64,000 nucleotides of DNA from Streptomyces caniferus (lineage in GTDB: Bacteria; Actinomycetota; Actinomycetes; Streptomycetales; Streptomycetaceae): the NCBI RefSeq assembly GCF_009811555.1, contig NZ_BLIN01000002.1, positions 1,054,001-1,118,000 of the forward strand, read 5' to 3'. Made by a program: the position numbers and the translations under genes. Positions 46,836 through 55,905 of the stretch are shown here, in pieces. Under the pieces are notes generated by a model, which was not told the origin of the DNA, did no database searches, and saw only the letters and a program-made list of their open reading frames with translations. Numbering within the stretch: the first letter of the stretch is position 1; each line of letters starts with the position of its first letter.

Positions 46836-47678
46836 ATGACCCAGCCCGAGCAGGCCGCCACCGCCTTCGACGAACTCCACACCCGGCATGCGGCAGCGTT
46901 GATGCGGCAGACCTATCTGCTCACCGGGCGGCCGTGGCTCGCGCGGCGGGCCGTGGAGCAGGGGTTCCGGCTGGCCTGGCAGCGGTGGCCGCAGGTCGCG
47001 ATGGACCCGGATCCGGCGGGGTGGGTGCGGGCGGCCGCGTACGAGTACGCGCTGAAGCCGTGGCACGGGCTGTGCCCGGGGCTGCGGACCGCCCGGAAGC
47101 CGCGGCGGTTCCAGGAGACCGGCGATCCCCAGGACCGTGCGCTGCTCGAAGCGCTGTTGAGTCTGCCCGCCCCCTACCGGCGGGCGCTGCTGCTGCACGA
47201 CGGGGTCGGGCTGGGGCTCTACGAGATGGCCGCGGAGATCGAAGCGAGTACGCCGGCCGCGGCCGGGCGGCTGACGCATGCGCGCGAGCGGATCGCCGAG
47301 CGGCTGCCGGAGACGGCGCCCGACGGGCAGCCGTCGGTGCGGCAGGGCGAGATCCTGCGGGCCCGGCTCACCGGGCTGGCGGCCGCGCAGGAGGTGACCC
47401 CCGCTGCGGCGGAGCGCGTACGGAGCGACGCCGAACGCAGCGATCTGCGGGTCACGCGGGCGGTGTTCGGGCTGCTCGGAGGGTTCGCGCTGGTGATGCT
47501 GGTGCTGACGGTCGCGACGCCGGACCACTACACGCCGTCGCCGCACAAGCCCCTGGCGACCGCACCGCACGTCCGCGTCTCACCGACCGGCCGACGCGCC
47601 GCGGACCTCAAGAAGCACGGCAACGCCGCCGTACGGAAGAGGCTCCGCGAAGCCCGCCTCACGCCCGACGCGCGCTAG
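46836..47678 (+). CDS. Membrane-tethered sigma factor-like protein
   Basis: 280 aa. Residues 8-75 resemble an ECF sigma region 2 (FDELHTRHAAALMRQTYLLTGRPWLARRAVEQGFRLAWQRWP). Residues 105-155 resemble region 4 (RALLEALLSLPAPYRRALLLHDGVGLGLYEMAAEIEASTPAAAGRLTHARERI). A single membrane helix follows (about 209-230, VFGLLGGFALVMLVLTVA), then a basic tail. The DNA-contact residues are poorly conserved, so it may be an inactive or adaptor-type sigma relative. It is divergent from the DUF6350 gene by 100 bp and has no clear ribosome site. No separate anti-sigma gene is adjacent. Confidence 0.7.
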   Translation: MTQPEQAATAFDELHTRHAAALMRQTYLLTGRPWLARRAVEQGFRLAWQRWPQVAMDPDPAGWVRAAAYEYALKPWHGLCPGLRTARKPRRFQETGDPQDRALLEALLSLPAPYRRALLLHDGVGLGLYEMAAEIEASTPAAAGRLTHARERIAERLPETAPDGQPSVRQGEILRARLTGLAAAQEVTPAAAERVRSDAERSDLRVTRAVFGLLGGFALVMLVLTVATPDHYTPSPHKPLATAPHVRVSPTGRRAADLKKHGNAAVRKRLREARLTPDAR

Positions 47679-47705
47679 GGCGCGCCCGCACCACCGCGAA
47701 CGACG

Positions 47706-47746
47706 CGCGCCCGCGCGGCGGAAGGTTCTTCCGCCGCGCGGGCGCG
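47706..47746. terminator. Bidirectional terminator before sucD
   Basis: A 19-bp perfect stem (CGCGCCCGCGCGGCGGAAG and its complement) with loop GTT, between the convergent sigma-like gene and sucD. Confidence 0.9.
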
Positions 47747-47835
47747 GCACCACGAGGGTGAGGGTCCGGCGGTGCCGGCGACGGCCGTCAGGGACGGCCT
47801 CCGTCCGGTCCGGCGCGGACGCCGGGAGGCAGCAG

Positions 47836-48720
47836 TCAGCCGCCGAGGATCTCGCGGGCCAGCCGCGCGGTCTCCGACGGGGTCTTGCCGACCTTGACGC
47901 CGGCGGCCTCCAGGGCCTCCTTCTTCGCCTGGGCGGTGCCGGACGAGCCGGAGACGATGGCGCCGGCGTGACCCATGGTCTTGCCCTCGGGCGCGGTGAA
48001 GCCCGCGACGTAGCCGACGACCGGCTTGGAGACGTTGGCCTTGATGAAGTCGGCCGCACGCTCCTCGGCGTCGCCGCCGATCTCGCCGATCATCACGATC
48101 AGGTCGGTGTCGGGGTCGGCCTCGAACGCGGCGAGCGCGTCGATGTGCGTCGTGCCGATGACCGGGTCGCCACCGATGCCGACGGCCGAGGAGAAGCCGA
48201 TGTCACGCAGCTCGTACATCATCTGGTAGGTCAGCGTGCCGGACTTCGACACCAGACCGATGCGGCCGGGCTTGGTGATGTCGCCCGGGATGATGCCGGC
48301 GTTGGACTGGCCGGGGGTGATCAGGCCGGGGCAGTTCGGGCCGATGATCCGGGTCTTGTTGCCCTTGGACTTCGCGTACGCCCAGAAGGCGGCAGAGTCG
48401 TGCACCGCGATGCCCTCGGTGATCACGACGGCCAGCGGGATCTCGGCGTCGATCGCCTCGACGACGGCGGCCTTGGCGAAGGCCGGCGGCACGAAGAGCA
48501 CGGACACGTCGGCGCCGGTCTTCTCCATCGCCTCGGCGACGGAGCCGAAGACGGGTACCTCGGTACCGTCGAAGTCGACGCTGGTGCCGGCCTTGCGCGG
48601 GTTCACACCGCCGACGATGTTGGTGCCGTCACCGAGCATCAGCTTGGTGTGCTTCATGCCAGTGGCACCGGTCATGCCCTGGACGATGACCTTGCTTTCC
48701 TTGGTCAGGAAGATAGCCAT
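47836..48720 (-). CDS. sucD: Succinyl-CoA synthetase alpha subunit
   Basis: 294 aa, 20 bp after sucC. The alpha subunit binds CoA and carries the phosphohistidine. Visible features are the CoA motif [32 protein letters not shown], and the active-site histidine in [25 protein letters not shown]. With SucC it makes succinate and ATP or GTP from succinyl-CoA in the TCA cycle. Followed by a strong terminator. Confidence 0.96.
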   Translation of the reverse strand: MAIFLTKESKVIVQGMTGATGMKHTKLMLGDGTNIVGGVNPRKAGTSVDFDGTEVPVFGSVAEAMEKTGADVSVLFVPPAFAKAAVVEAIDAEIPLAVVITEGIAVHDSAAFWAYAKSKGNKTRIIGPNCPGLITPGQSNAGIIPGDITKPGRIGLVSKSGTLTYQMMYELRDIGFSSAVGIGGDPVIGTTHIDALAAFEADPDTDLIVMIGEIGGDAEERAADFIKANVSKPVVGYVAGFTAPEGKTMGHAGAIVSGSSGTAQAKKEALEAAGVKVGKTPSETARLAREILGG

Positions 48721-48740
48721 GGTTGTTGTGTCCTCGTCCT

Positions 48741-49916
48741 TTACTTAGCAGCCAGCTCGGCGGCCTTGTCGGCCGCGCCGTCCATGGTGTCCACGCGCTG
48801 CACCAGCGGGTGGTTGGCCTTCGACAGGATCTCGCGACCGAGCTCCGCGTTGTTGCCGTCGAGACGCACGACCAGGGGCTTGTTGACGTCCTCGCCCTTG
48901 GACTTGAGCAGCTCCAGCGCCTGGACGATGCCGTTGGCGACCTCGTCACAGGCGGTGATGCCACCGAAGACGTTGACGAAGACGGACTTGACGTCCGGGT
49001 CGCCGAGGATGATCTCCAGGCCGTTCGCCATGACCTCGGCGGAGGCGCCGCCACCGATGTCGAGGAAGTTGGCGGGCTTGACGTTGCTGTGCTTCTCGCC
49101 GGCGTAGGCGACGACGTCCAGGGTGCTCATGACGAGACCCGCGCCGTTGCCGATGATGCCGACCTGGCCGTCGAGCTTGACGTAGTTCAGACCCTTGGCC
49201 TTGGCCGCAGCCTCGAGCGGGTTGGCTGCGTCCTTGTCCTCCAGCGCCTCGTGCTCCGGCTGACGGAACTCGGCGTTCTCGTCCAGGGACACCTTGCCGT
49301 CGAGGGCGATGACCTCGCCGCTCGCGACCTTGGCCAGCGGGTTGACCTCGACGAGGAGCGCGTCCTCGGCGACGAAGGTCTTCCACAGGGTCACCATGAC
49401 CTCGGCGACCTTCTCGGCGACCTCGGCCGGGAACTTCGCCTGGGCGACGATCTCGCGGGCCTTCTCGATCGTGACGCCCTCGTTGGCGTCGACCGGGACC
49501 TTCGCGAGCTCGTCGGGCCGGGTGGCCGCGACCTCTTCGATGTCCATGCCGCCGGCGACGGAGGCCATGGCCAGGAAGGTGCGGTTGGTGCGGTCGAGGA
49601 GGTACGAGACGTAGTACTCCTCGGCGATCTCCGGAGCGGTCTCGGCGATCATCACCTTGTGGACCGTGTGGCCCTTGATGTCCATGCCGAGGATGTCCGT
49701 CGCGCGGGCGACGGCCTCGTCCGGGGTCGCCGCCAGCTTGACGCCGCCGGCCTTGCCACGGCCGCCGACCTTCACCTGCGCCTTGACGACGGACTTGCCG
49801 CCCAGCCGCTCGGTCGCCTCGCGGGCTGCCTCAGGCGTGTCGATGACTTCACCGGCCAGCACCGGTACACCGTGCTTGGCGAAGAGGTCCCTCGCCTGGT
49901 ACTCGAACAGGTCCAC
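48741..49916 (-). CDS. sucC: Succinyl-CoA synthetase beta subunit (ADP- or GDP-forming)
   Basis: 391 aa from GTG at 49916, with AAGGGACGG upstream. The N-terminal ATP-grasp part begins [19 protein letters not shown] and contains [19 protein letters not shown]. Later blocks are [32 protein letters not shown] and [17 protein letters not shown]. It forms the nucleotide-binding half of the TCA-cycle enzyme with SucD and is first in the sucC-sucD operon. Confidence 0.96.
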   Translation of the reverse strand: MDLFEYQARDLFAKHGVPVLAGEVIDTPEAAREATERLGGKSVVKAQVKVGGRGKAGGVKLAATPDEAVARATDILGMDIKGHTVHKVMIAETAPEIAEEYYVSYLLDRTNRTFLAMASVAGGMDIEEVAATRPDELAKVPVDANEGVTIEKAREIVAQAKFPAEVAEKVAEVMVTLWKTFVAEDALLVEVNPLAKVASGEVIALDGKVSLDENAEFRQPEHEALEDKDAANPLEAAAKAKGLNYVKLDGQVGIIGNGAGLVMSTLDVVAYAGEKHSNVKPANFLDIGGGASAEVMANGLEIILGDPDVKSVFVNVFGGITACDEVANGIVQALELLKSKGEDVNKPLVVRLDGNNAELGREILSKANHPLVQRVDTMDGAADKAAELAAK

Positions 49917-50880
49917 GCGCGTCCGTCCCTTGTCTACTCAGAATCGCCGTAGTAATCGCGGTTCGTTGTCTGCGATGGGCGTGCCGCGAAGGGCAACGTG
50001 ACGGCGCTGTCACTGAGGGAGGCGTACACGGTGACCGGATACGCGGCATGTCCGTCCCGCAGGTTATCGCCGCAGGACGTGCGGCCCTAAATCGCAGATC
50101 ACACTCCAGCGGTGATTACCATCACAGATCTTTTGGTCAAGTTACGCCTTCTCGGGATTTCCGCATGTCGTCGGCCGGTTTGTCGTCGGCCGGTTTGTCG
50201 TGGGCCGGTTTGTCGTGGGCCGGCATTCGACCGTCACCGGGAGCCGTGGAGGTCGGGGGCGGCCGTTGTCACTCGGTGTGCACGCTCACGTCGCGCGCAT
50301 GCTCGGCTGCCTCCTCCCGGTTCGCCCCTGTGCGCCCCGCCTCCCGCGATTCCGGTTCCGGCGCCACGGGAATCCGTTGAGGAAGGAGCCGCGGCTCGCG
50401 CTCACCAGACCTCCGCGGACGGGTCCGGAAAGACCTCTTGACCCTTCAACTTCCCGCTACGGACACTGCCTTGAGCACTTACGGATACATGCGCATCAGG
50501 AGTCACACGCTTCGGGCCCGGTCCCGTGCAGACCGCGCGGCAGCGCTTCGCACCGGTACGGACGGGGGAAACAGAGGGGAAATGGGTGGCGCAGGATGCC
50601 TGGCCGCGGTCCCGGGGCGGCCGTGAGGTCGTCGGCACCCATCGCCCTCCCCCGCCCCCTCTCTCTTCCTCTTTCTCCCACGCGGTGCGCGGCCGGCCGA
50701 GGAAGGCGGTTCGCTGCCGGGCACGGGCGGAGAAGACAGACGGCTCGCGCGGGGAGCCGGACGGCACAGGCCGAGGAGGCGGACGGCGCGCGGCGTACGA
50801 CGCGGCGGGTCCGGCGCCGAGCAGGTCACAGACCACACCGCGGCGGCCGACGCCGCGGCCGACGCAGGAGGTACGGACCC
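49917..50880. other. 964-bp region between divergent sucC and the amidase gene
   Basis: It must hold the sucCD promoter(s), in the AT-richer part 49930-50160, and the leader of the amidase gene. A four-copy 15-bp tandem repeat lies at 50166-50225. ORFs crossing the region are Arg/Pro-rich and lack ribosome sites. No RNA gene is recognised. Confidence 0.5.
50166..50225. repeat. Four 15-bp tandem repeats
   Basis: Four consecutive units of TGTCGTCGGCCGGTT or the variant TGTCGTGGGCCGGTT (last unit ends GCA). Read in one frame they would encode a five-residue repeat (CRRPV/CRGPV), but the frame has no ribosome site. Confidence 0.85.
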
Positions 50881-51756
50881 ATGGCCACTCCCCTGACCGC
50901 GAGCAAGCTGATCGCGGCGCTGCGCGACGAGGGCCTGGTGGTCCACGAGGTCCGCGAATGGCGTGAGCACAACCGGAACACCAAGGGCCCCTGGGGCCCG
51001 GTGAACGGCGTGATCGTCCACCACACCGCCACGCAGGGCACCGACACCTCGGTGGACCTCTGTTACGACGGGCGCCCCGATCTGCCGGGGCCGCTGTGCC
51101 ACGGCGTGATCGACAAGAAGGGCGAGGTCCATCTCGTCGGCAACGGCCGCGCCAACCACGCCGGACTCGGTGACGGCGACGTCCTGCGCGCGGTGATCGC
51201 CGAGGACGCGCACCTCCCGCCCGACGACGAGGCGGACACCGACGGCAACAGTCGCTTCTACGGCTTCGAGTGCATCAACCTCGGCGACGGCAAGGACCCG
51301 TGGCCCGTGGCGCAGCAACTCGCCGCGGAGAAGGCCGCGGCGGCGGTCTGCCGGGCGCACGGCTGGAGCGAACGCTCGGTGATCGGGCACAAGGAGTGGC
51401 AGCCGGGGAAGGTCGATCCGCGCGGCATCGGGATGGACGACCTTCGGGGCCGGATCAAGAAGCGGCTGGCGAAGGCGCCGGAGGGCCTGCCGGAACCGCA
51501 GCAGCCAGCGTACGAGCCGTTCCCCGGCCGCGACTTCTTCCGGTCCGGGACCAGCAGCCCGGTGATCACGGCGATGGGCGAGCGGCTGGTGGCCGAGGGC
51601 TGCGGCCATTACGAGGTCGGCCCCGGCCCGAAGTGGACCGAGGCGGACCGCACGTCGTACGCGGCCTGGCAGCGCAAGCTCGGCTTCCACGGCACGGACG
51701 CGGACGGGGTGCCGGGGCGGGTCAGCTGGGAGCGCTTGCGGGTCCCCAAGTCGTAG
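50881..51756 (+). CDS. N-acetylmuramoyl-L-alanine amidase, endolysin-like
   Basis: 291 aa from ATG at 50881, with GGAGG at 8 nt. Residues about 40-200 are an Amidase_2/PGRP domain: GVIVHHTATQG with the zinc His47 or His48, CHGVIDKKGEVHLVGNGRANHAG, FYGFECINLGDG, and SVIGHKEWQPGKVDPRG holding the second histidine and the aspartate. The C-terminal 70 residues (FFRSGTSSPVITAMGERLVAEG...KLGFHGTDADGVPGRVSWERL) are a PG-binding-like repeat. There is no signal peptide, so it resembles a phage endolysin, yet no phage genes are nearby. It should cleave the amide bond between muramic acid and peptide. Confidence 0.88.
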   Translation: MATPLTASKLIAALRDEGLVVHEVREWREHNRNTKGPWGPVNGVIVHHTATQGTDTSVDLCYDGRPDLPGPLCHGVIDKKGEVHLVGNGRANHAGLGDGDVLRAVIAEDAHLPPDDEADTDGNSRFYGFECINLGDGKDPWPVAQQLAAEKAAAAVCRAHGWSERSVIGHKEWQPGKVDPRGIGMDDLRGRIKKRLAKAPEGLPEPQQPAYEPFPGRDFFRSGTSSPVITAMGERLVAEGCGHYEVGPGPKWTEADRTSYAAWQRKLGFHGTDADGVPGRVSWERLRVPKS

Positions 51757-51907
51757 ACCTCGCAGGCCGGTTGCCGTAAGGACTTCGAGCAGGCGCTCGT
51801 AGCTCCCGCAGGCAGGTGCTCGTAGCTCCCGCAAGTCAGTGGTCGTACGCCCCGCAAGCGGGTGCCCGTTACGCCCCGCAAGCGGGTCCACCGCGCCGCA
51901 AACGAGT

Positions 51908-51941
51908 CCACCGCGCCGCGTCCAGGGACGCGGCGCGGTGG
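51908..51941. terminator. Hairpin after the amidase gene
   Basis: A 16-bp perfect stem (CCACCGCGCCGCGTCC and its complement) with a 2-nt loop. On the plus strand it is followed by A6, so it is not a classical U-tract terminator for the amidase gene but may still stop transcription. Confidence 0.6.
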
Positions 51942-51952
51942 AAAAAACCAAG

Positions 51953-51987
51953 GCCGGGCGGCCCTCCCCCACAGAGGTCCGCCCGGC
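51953..51987 (-). terminator. Intrinsic terminator of the secreted repeat protein gene
   Basis: On the minus strand GCCGGGCGG pairs with CCGCCCGGC across a 17-nt loop and is followed by TTGGTTTTTT, a clear U-tract, 67 bp past the stop. Confidence 0.8.
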
Positions 51988-52053
51988 TGTTCATGGGTGT
52001 TCCGGCATCGGCCGCCGCCGCGGCCGGTGAACCGGTGGTGTCGGCCTGAGGCC

Positions 52054-53466
52054 TCAGACCGCCTGGACCGGGAGGGCCGGCAGCGCCGGGATGTTGGCGG
52101 CGTTGGTCAGGTCGGCCAGGTTGGCGGGCACGGCCGGGACGGCAACGGCGTCGGTCACGTTGGCGGGCACGGACGGGACGGCGGGCACGGACGGGACGGC
52201 GACCGCGTCGGTCAGGTTGGCCGGCACGGACGGGACGGCGGGCACGGACGGAACGGACGGAACGGCAACCGCGTCAGTCACGTTGGCCGGAACCGCGTCC
52301 GTCACGTTGGCGGGCACGGCCGGAACCGCGGGCACCGACGGGACGGCGGGCACGGCCGGGACGGCGGGCAGCGACTTCACCGGGGTCGCGCCCTGGACGC
52401 CGGCGACGGCCTTGCCGGCCGTGCCCTGCGCGTCGGTCGCGACCACGGCGGCCAGGCCCTTCGCGAACGGGGTGGCGTCGGCGGCGGCACCCTGGGCGAA
52501 CGCCACGGCGTCGGTCGCCTTGCCCTGTGCGAACGGCGCCGCGTCGGCGGCCACACCCTGGGCGAACGGCACCGCGTCGGCGGCGGCACCCTGCACGAAC
52601 AGCTGCGCCTGGCCGCCCACCGTCAGCACGAACGGGGTCGCCTGGCCGGCCGCGTCACCCGCGAGCTGACCGGCACCGCCGACCGCGCCCTGCGCGACCG
52701 GCACGACCTTGACGACGACCCGGCGGGCGACGGGCGGCAGCGCGTCGGAGGCCGCCTGGTCGGCGACCGGACGGACGGTGGCGAGACCGGCCTGCGCCTG
52801 CTTCGTCAGCTGCTCGGGGCGGACGCCCGCACCGGCGAGACCGGCGAGCAGGTTGTCGACCGAGCCCGGAGCCTTGGGCAGCGCGGGGGCCTTGGGCAGC
52901 GCCGGGGTGGCGGGCAGGCCCTGGGGCAGGCCGCCGGGGAGGTGGGCGGACGGGACGCCCGGGGTGGCGGGCAGCGACGGAACGGAGGGCAGCGTGCCGT
53001 CCGTGAGGCGGCCGGCCTTGCCGAGGTCGGCGGCCTTCGCGGCCTTCTTGGCGGTCTTGACGGCCTTCTTGGCCTTCTTCAGGTCCGCGGCCTTCTGCAC
53101 CTCACCGGTCTTCGGCAGGCCGGCACCGTGGGCCAGCTTCTGCACGCCGTCCACCGCACCGGTCACATCGCCGACCTGCGGAAGCTTGCCGGTGGGCAGG
53201 TCCTGGGTGGACACGTCGCCGCCGAGGGCGCCGGTGGCCTTGCCCGCCGTCTCCTCGGCGGTCGTGGTGACGGTCTTGGCCGTCTTCGTCACGGTGCCGG
53301 CCACGTCACCGGCGGGCAGCTTCTTGGCGGTGTCGGTCACCGTGCCGGTGGCCGGCAGGTCCGAACCGACGGGCAGCTCGGCGGCGTTGGCGGCGACGGA
53401 GCCCAGGGCCCACAGACCGGTGGCGGCAGCGGCGACGACGATGGAACGGCGGATGTTGGAGCGCAT
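52054..53466 (-). CDS. Secreted low-complexity repeat protein
   Basis: 470 aa from ATG at 53466. A Sec signal (MRSNIRRSIVVAAAATGLWALGSVAANA-AE) leads into a Lys/Ala/Thr helical region (AADLKKAKKAVKTAKKAAKAADLGKAG), a Pro/Leu segment, and an array of about six ADAxPFAQG-like 12-residue units (about 290-370). A C-terminal array of VPAVPSVP and PANVTDAVA units follows, to NIPALPALPVQAV. The start is chaplin-like but there is no chaplin domain, LPXTG or membrane helix. The repeats suggest a fibrous or wall-associated protein; function unknown. Confidence 0.75.
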   Translation of the reverse strand: MRSNIRRSIVVAAAATGLWALGSVAANAAELPVGSDLPATGTVTDTAKKLPAGDVAGTVTKTAKTVTTTAEETAGKATGALGGDVSTQDLPTGKLPQVGDVTGAVDGVQKLAHGAGLPKTGEVQKAADLKKAKKAVKTAKKAAKAADLGKAGRLTDGTLPSVPSLPATPGVPSAHLPGGLPQGLPATPALPKAPALPKAPGSVDNLLAGLAGAGVRPEQLTKQAQAGLATVRPVADQAASDALPPVARRVVVKVVPVAQGAVGGAGQLAGDAAGQATPFVLTVGGQAQLFVQGAAADAVPFAQGVAADAAPFAQGKATDAVAFAQGAAADATPFAKGLAAVVATDAQGTAGKAVAGVQGATPVKSLPAVPAVPAVPSVPAVPAVPANVTDAVPANVTDAVAVPSVPSVPAVPSVPANLTDAVAVPSVPAVPSVPANVTDAVAVPAVPANLADLTNAANIPALPALPVQAV

Positions 53467-53560
53467 GGAGGTGAAGTCCTTCGAATTCAGGAGGGGTGAA
53501 AGGGCAGACCTGTCCCGCCCCCGCGCGGCAGGTCCAGTTACAGACGCGGAGCGGTCTGCC

Positions 53561-54475
53561 CTAGCCCGGGAATTCGAGGATTTCTTCGGCACGCCGACGC
53601 GTCGGAGCGCCATCGGCCGTGCGGACGCCACCGGGCAGCAGCCGGAAGCGCAGGGGGTCCGCCGGGGCGGCGGCGTGCTGGTCCCCGTCACGGGGGCCGT
53701 GGCCGTCACCGGCGGTGTGCGAGGCAGGCGCCATCGGGGCCTGCGGGCACGGGCCCGGAGCGCCGTTGCGGCCCGGGGCGTGCTGCTCATGGGCGGTGGC
53801 CGAGGGGTGCTCGGCTGCCGTTTCGGGACCGCAGTCGACGAGGTGCGACGGCTGCGCCGCAGGCACGTCGCCGGCCTGGGCAGCGGTCCGCGGACCGGCC
53901 GGCTGGGCGTCGCCCGGGGTACGGCCGTGCTGGTGCGTCGCGCCGTCTCCGGGGCGTCCGGTGTCCTCACCGGACGGGAGGTGTACGGGCAGCGCGGCGC
54001 CTGCCGAGTCCCCGACCTCCCGCACGACACGGTTCACCGGCTCGGTGATCCGGTCGGTGACCGGAGCGGCCTGCTCAGCGGCGGGGCGTACGGTTTCGGC
54101 CACCGCGTCGGACGCGGTGTGGGTGCGCTCGGCGAGCTTCGCGCCGGACGCGTTGCCCTGCCGCTCGAGCGCGGTCCGGGAGCCGGACAGCCGGTTCGCC
54201 GCCCCGTCCCGGGTGGCGGCCCGGTCCGGGGAGGACGCCTCGGCCGCGGCCTTCGCCGGGGTCGCCACCCCGGTCAGGTCCGCGTTCCGCGTGCGGTCGT
54301 CGGCATGGGCGCCGGGACCGAAGGCGAAGCCGAGGGCGACGAAGCCCACCAGGAAGAGCCCGGCCAGCAGCGCACGCCGCGCGGCCACCGTGCGCGGCAG
54401 GCGCACGGCGGCAGGCAGGGCGAACACAGCAGACAAGGAGGGACCTTCCCCTACGGACGGGGACGCCCGAGGCAT
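53561..54475 (-). CDS. Secreted or membrane-tethered low-complexity protein
   Basis: 304 aa from ATG at 54475; an in-frame TTG at 54436 with GGAAGG upstream would shorten it by 13 residues. A signal or anchor segment (RRALLAGLFLVGFVALGFAFGPGAHA-DD) is followed by a charged Ala/Thr/Arg-rich helical part (VAETVRPAAEQAAPVTDRITEPVNRVVREV) and a His/Gly/Pro-rich C-terminus with two cysteines. No family is recognised. It lies 95 bp upstream of the other secreted repeat protein on the same strand and may be co-expressed. Confidence 0.6.
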   Translation of the reverse strand: MPRASPSVGEGPSLSAVFALPAAVRLPRTVAARRALLAGLFLVGFVALGFAFGPGAHADDRTRNADLTGVATPAKAAAEASSPDRAATRDGAANRLSGSRTALERQGNASGAKLAERTHTASDAVAETVRPAAEQAAPVTDRITEPVNRVVREVGDSAGAALPVHLPSGEDTGRPGDGATHQHGRTPGDAQPAGPRTAAQAGDVPAAQPSHLVDCGPETAAEHPSATAHEQHAPGRNGAPGPCPQAPMAPASHTAGDGHGPRDGDQHAAAPADPLRFRLLPGGVRTADGAPTRRRAEEILEFPG

Positions 54476-54570
54476 ACGGCCTCGGCGTCACGCGCGTCGC
54501 GGGCGATCGAGCGATGGCTTGATCCTTGCATGAGGTGCCAGGTGCCGCGCAAGTCCCCCCGGGGGTCCTG

Positions 54571-55905
54571 TCACCGTTGCTCCGCCATGTCCGGTATGGG
54601 CAGCGGCCGTTTCTCGATCGCGGCCGCCATGACCTCCGGAAACAGGTCCGGGGTGCAGGCGAACGCCGGGGCGCCCAGGGCCGCGAGGGCCGCGGCGTGG
54701 TCACGGTCGTAGGCGGGCGCCCCCTCGTCGGAGAGCGCGAGCAGCGTCACGAACTGCACACCGGCCGCCTTCATCGCGGCGACCCGCTTGAGCATCTCGT
54801 CCCGGATGCCGCCTTCGTAGAGGTCGCTGATGAGGACGACGACGGTTTCGGTGGGGCGGGTGATACGGGACTGGCAGTAGGCGAGCGCGCGGTTGATGTC
54901 CGTGCCGCCGCCCAGCTGGGTACCGAAGAGGACGTCGACCGGGTCGTCCAGTTGGTCCGTCAGGTCGACGACCGCCGTGTCGAAGACGACGAGCCGGGTG
55001 TCGAGGGCCCGCATGGAGGCGAGCACCGCGCCGAACACCGAGGCGTAGACGACCGAGGCGGCCATCGAACCGGACTGGTCGATGCAGAGCACCACGTCCT
55101 TCTTCACCGACTGCGCCGCGCGGCCGTAGCCGATCAGCCGCTCGGGGACGACCGTGCGGTACTCCGGGAGGTAGTGCTTGAGGTTCGCCCGGATCGTGCG
55201 GTTCCAGTCGATATCGCGATGGCGCGGCCGGCTGATGCGGGCGGAGCGGTCCAGTGCGCCGGTGAGTGTGGCGCGGGTGCGCTGCGCCAGCTTCTTCTCC
55301 AACTGCTCGACGACCTTGCGGACGACGGCGCGGGCGGTCTCCTTGGTGGTCTCCGGCATGACCTTGTTGAGCGAGAGCAGGGTGCCCACCAGATGCACAT
55401 CCGCCTCGACGGCCTCCAGCATCTCCGGCTCCAGCAGCAGCGCGGACAGCCCCAGCCGGTCGATGGCGTCCCGCTGCATCACCTGCACCACGGAGGACGG
55501 GAAGTACGTACGGATGTCGCCGAGCCAGCGCGCCACCCCGGGCGCCGAGGCCCCGAGCCCCGCCGAACGCCGGCCGCCTGGTCCGTTGCCACCGCCTGCC
55601 TTCTCCCGGCCGTAGAGCGAGGCCAGCGCCCCGTCCATCGCCGCGTCCCGGCCCCGGAGTTCACACCCCGTCCCGTCCGCACCGCCACCACCGAGCACCA
55701 GCCGCCAGCGCCGCAGCCGCTCGGCCTCGGAGGCGGGAGTGGTGGGAACGGGGTCAGGGGTCGTTGCGGGGGCGGTGGTCGTTGCCGTCGCCGGGGCTGT
55801 GGTCGAGTTCGCCGTCGGCATCGGCGAGGCGGTGATCAGGGGCGTCACCGTCGCCGGTGAAGTGGCCGGGCTCGTCGCCGTCGGGTCCGGTGTCGTGCGG
55901 GTCAT
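54571..55905 (-). CDS. VWA-domain protein of a MoxR-linked operon
   Basis: 444 aa; its ATG overlaps the DUF5682 stop (ATGA). A Thr/Pro/Ala-rich N-terminus of about 60 residues precedes a helical region (about 60-260; SSVVQVMQRDAIDRLGLSALLLEPEML). The von Willebrand A domain has a complete MIDAS: DQSGSM (276-281), the threonine in GGGTDINRAL, and VVLISDLYEG. A metal-bound VWA protein usually works with a MoxR AAA+ ATPase as its substrate-recognition partner. It is last in the MoxR-DUF5682-VWA operon. Confidence 0.88.
   Translation of the reverse strand: MTRTTPDPTATSPATSPATVTPLITASPMPTANSTTAPATATTTAPATTPDPVPTTPASEAERLRRWRLVLGGGGADGTGCELRGRDAAMDGALASLYGREKAGGGNGPGGRRSAGLGASAPGVARWLGDIRTYFPSSVVQVMQRDAIDRLGLSALLLEPEMLEAVEADVHLVGTLLSLNKVMPETTKETARAVVRKVVEQLEKKLAQRTRATLTGALDRSARISRPRHRDIDWNRTIRANLKHYLPEYRTVVPERLIGYGRAAQSVKKDVVLCIDQSGSMAASVVYASVFGAVLASMRALDTRLVVFDTAVVDLTDQLDDPVDVLFGTQLGGGTDINRALAYCQSRITRPTETVVVLISDLYEGGIRDEMLKRVAAMKAAGVQFVTLLALSDEGAPAYDRDHAAALAALGAPAFACTPDLFPEVMAAAIEKRPLPIPDMAEQR

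Larger units (their letters stand above)
51757..52053. other. 297-bp intergenic region with degenerate repeats and hairpins
   Basis: Positions about 51795-51915 contain five or six degenerate copies of a roughly 25-bp unit (CTCGTAGCTCCCGCA, CGTACGCCCCGCAAGCGGGT). Two hairpins follow, listed separately. No gene is seen. Confidence 0.6.

Noticed and set aside
50166..50225. Possible CRISPR array
   Set aside because: Units are 15 bp, directly adjacent and without spacers, and no cas genes are present.
50112..50441. A frame encoding CRRPV/CRGPV repeats upstream of the amidase
   Set aside because: The repeat is explained by the 15-bp tandem repeat in DNA. There is no ribosome site and the rest is Arg/Pro-rich shadow-like sequence.
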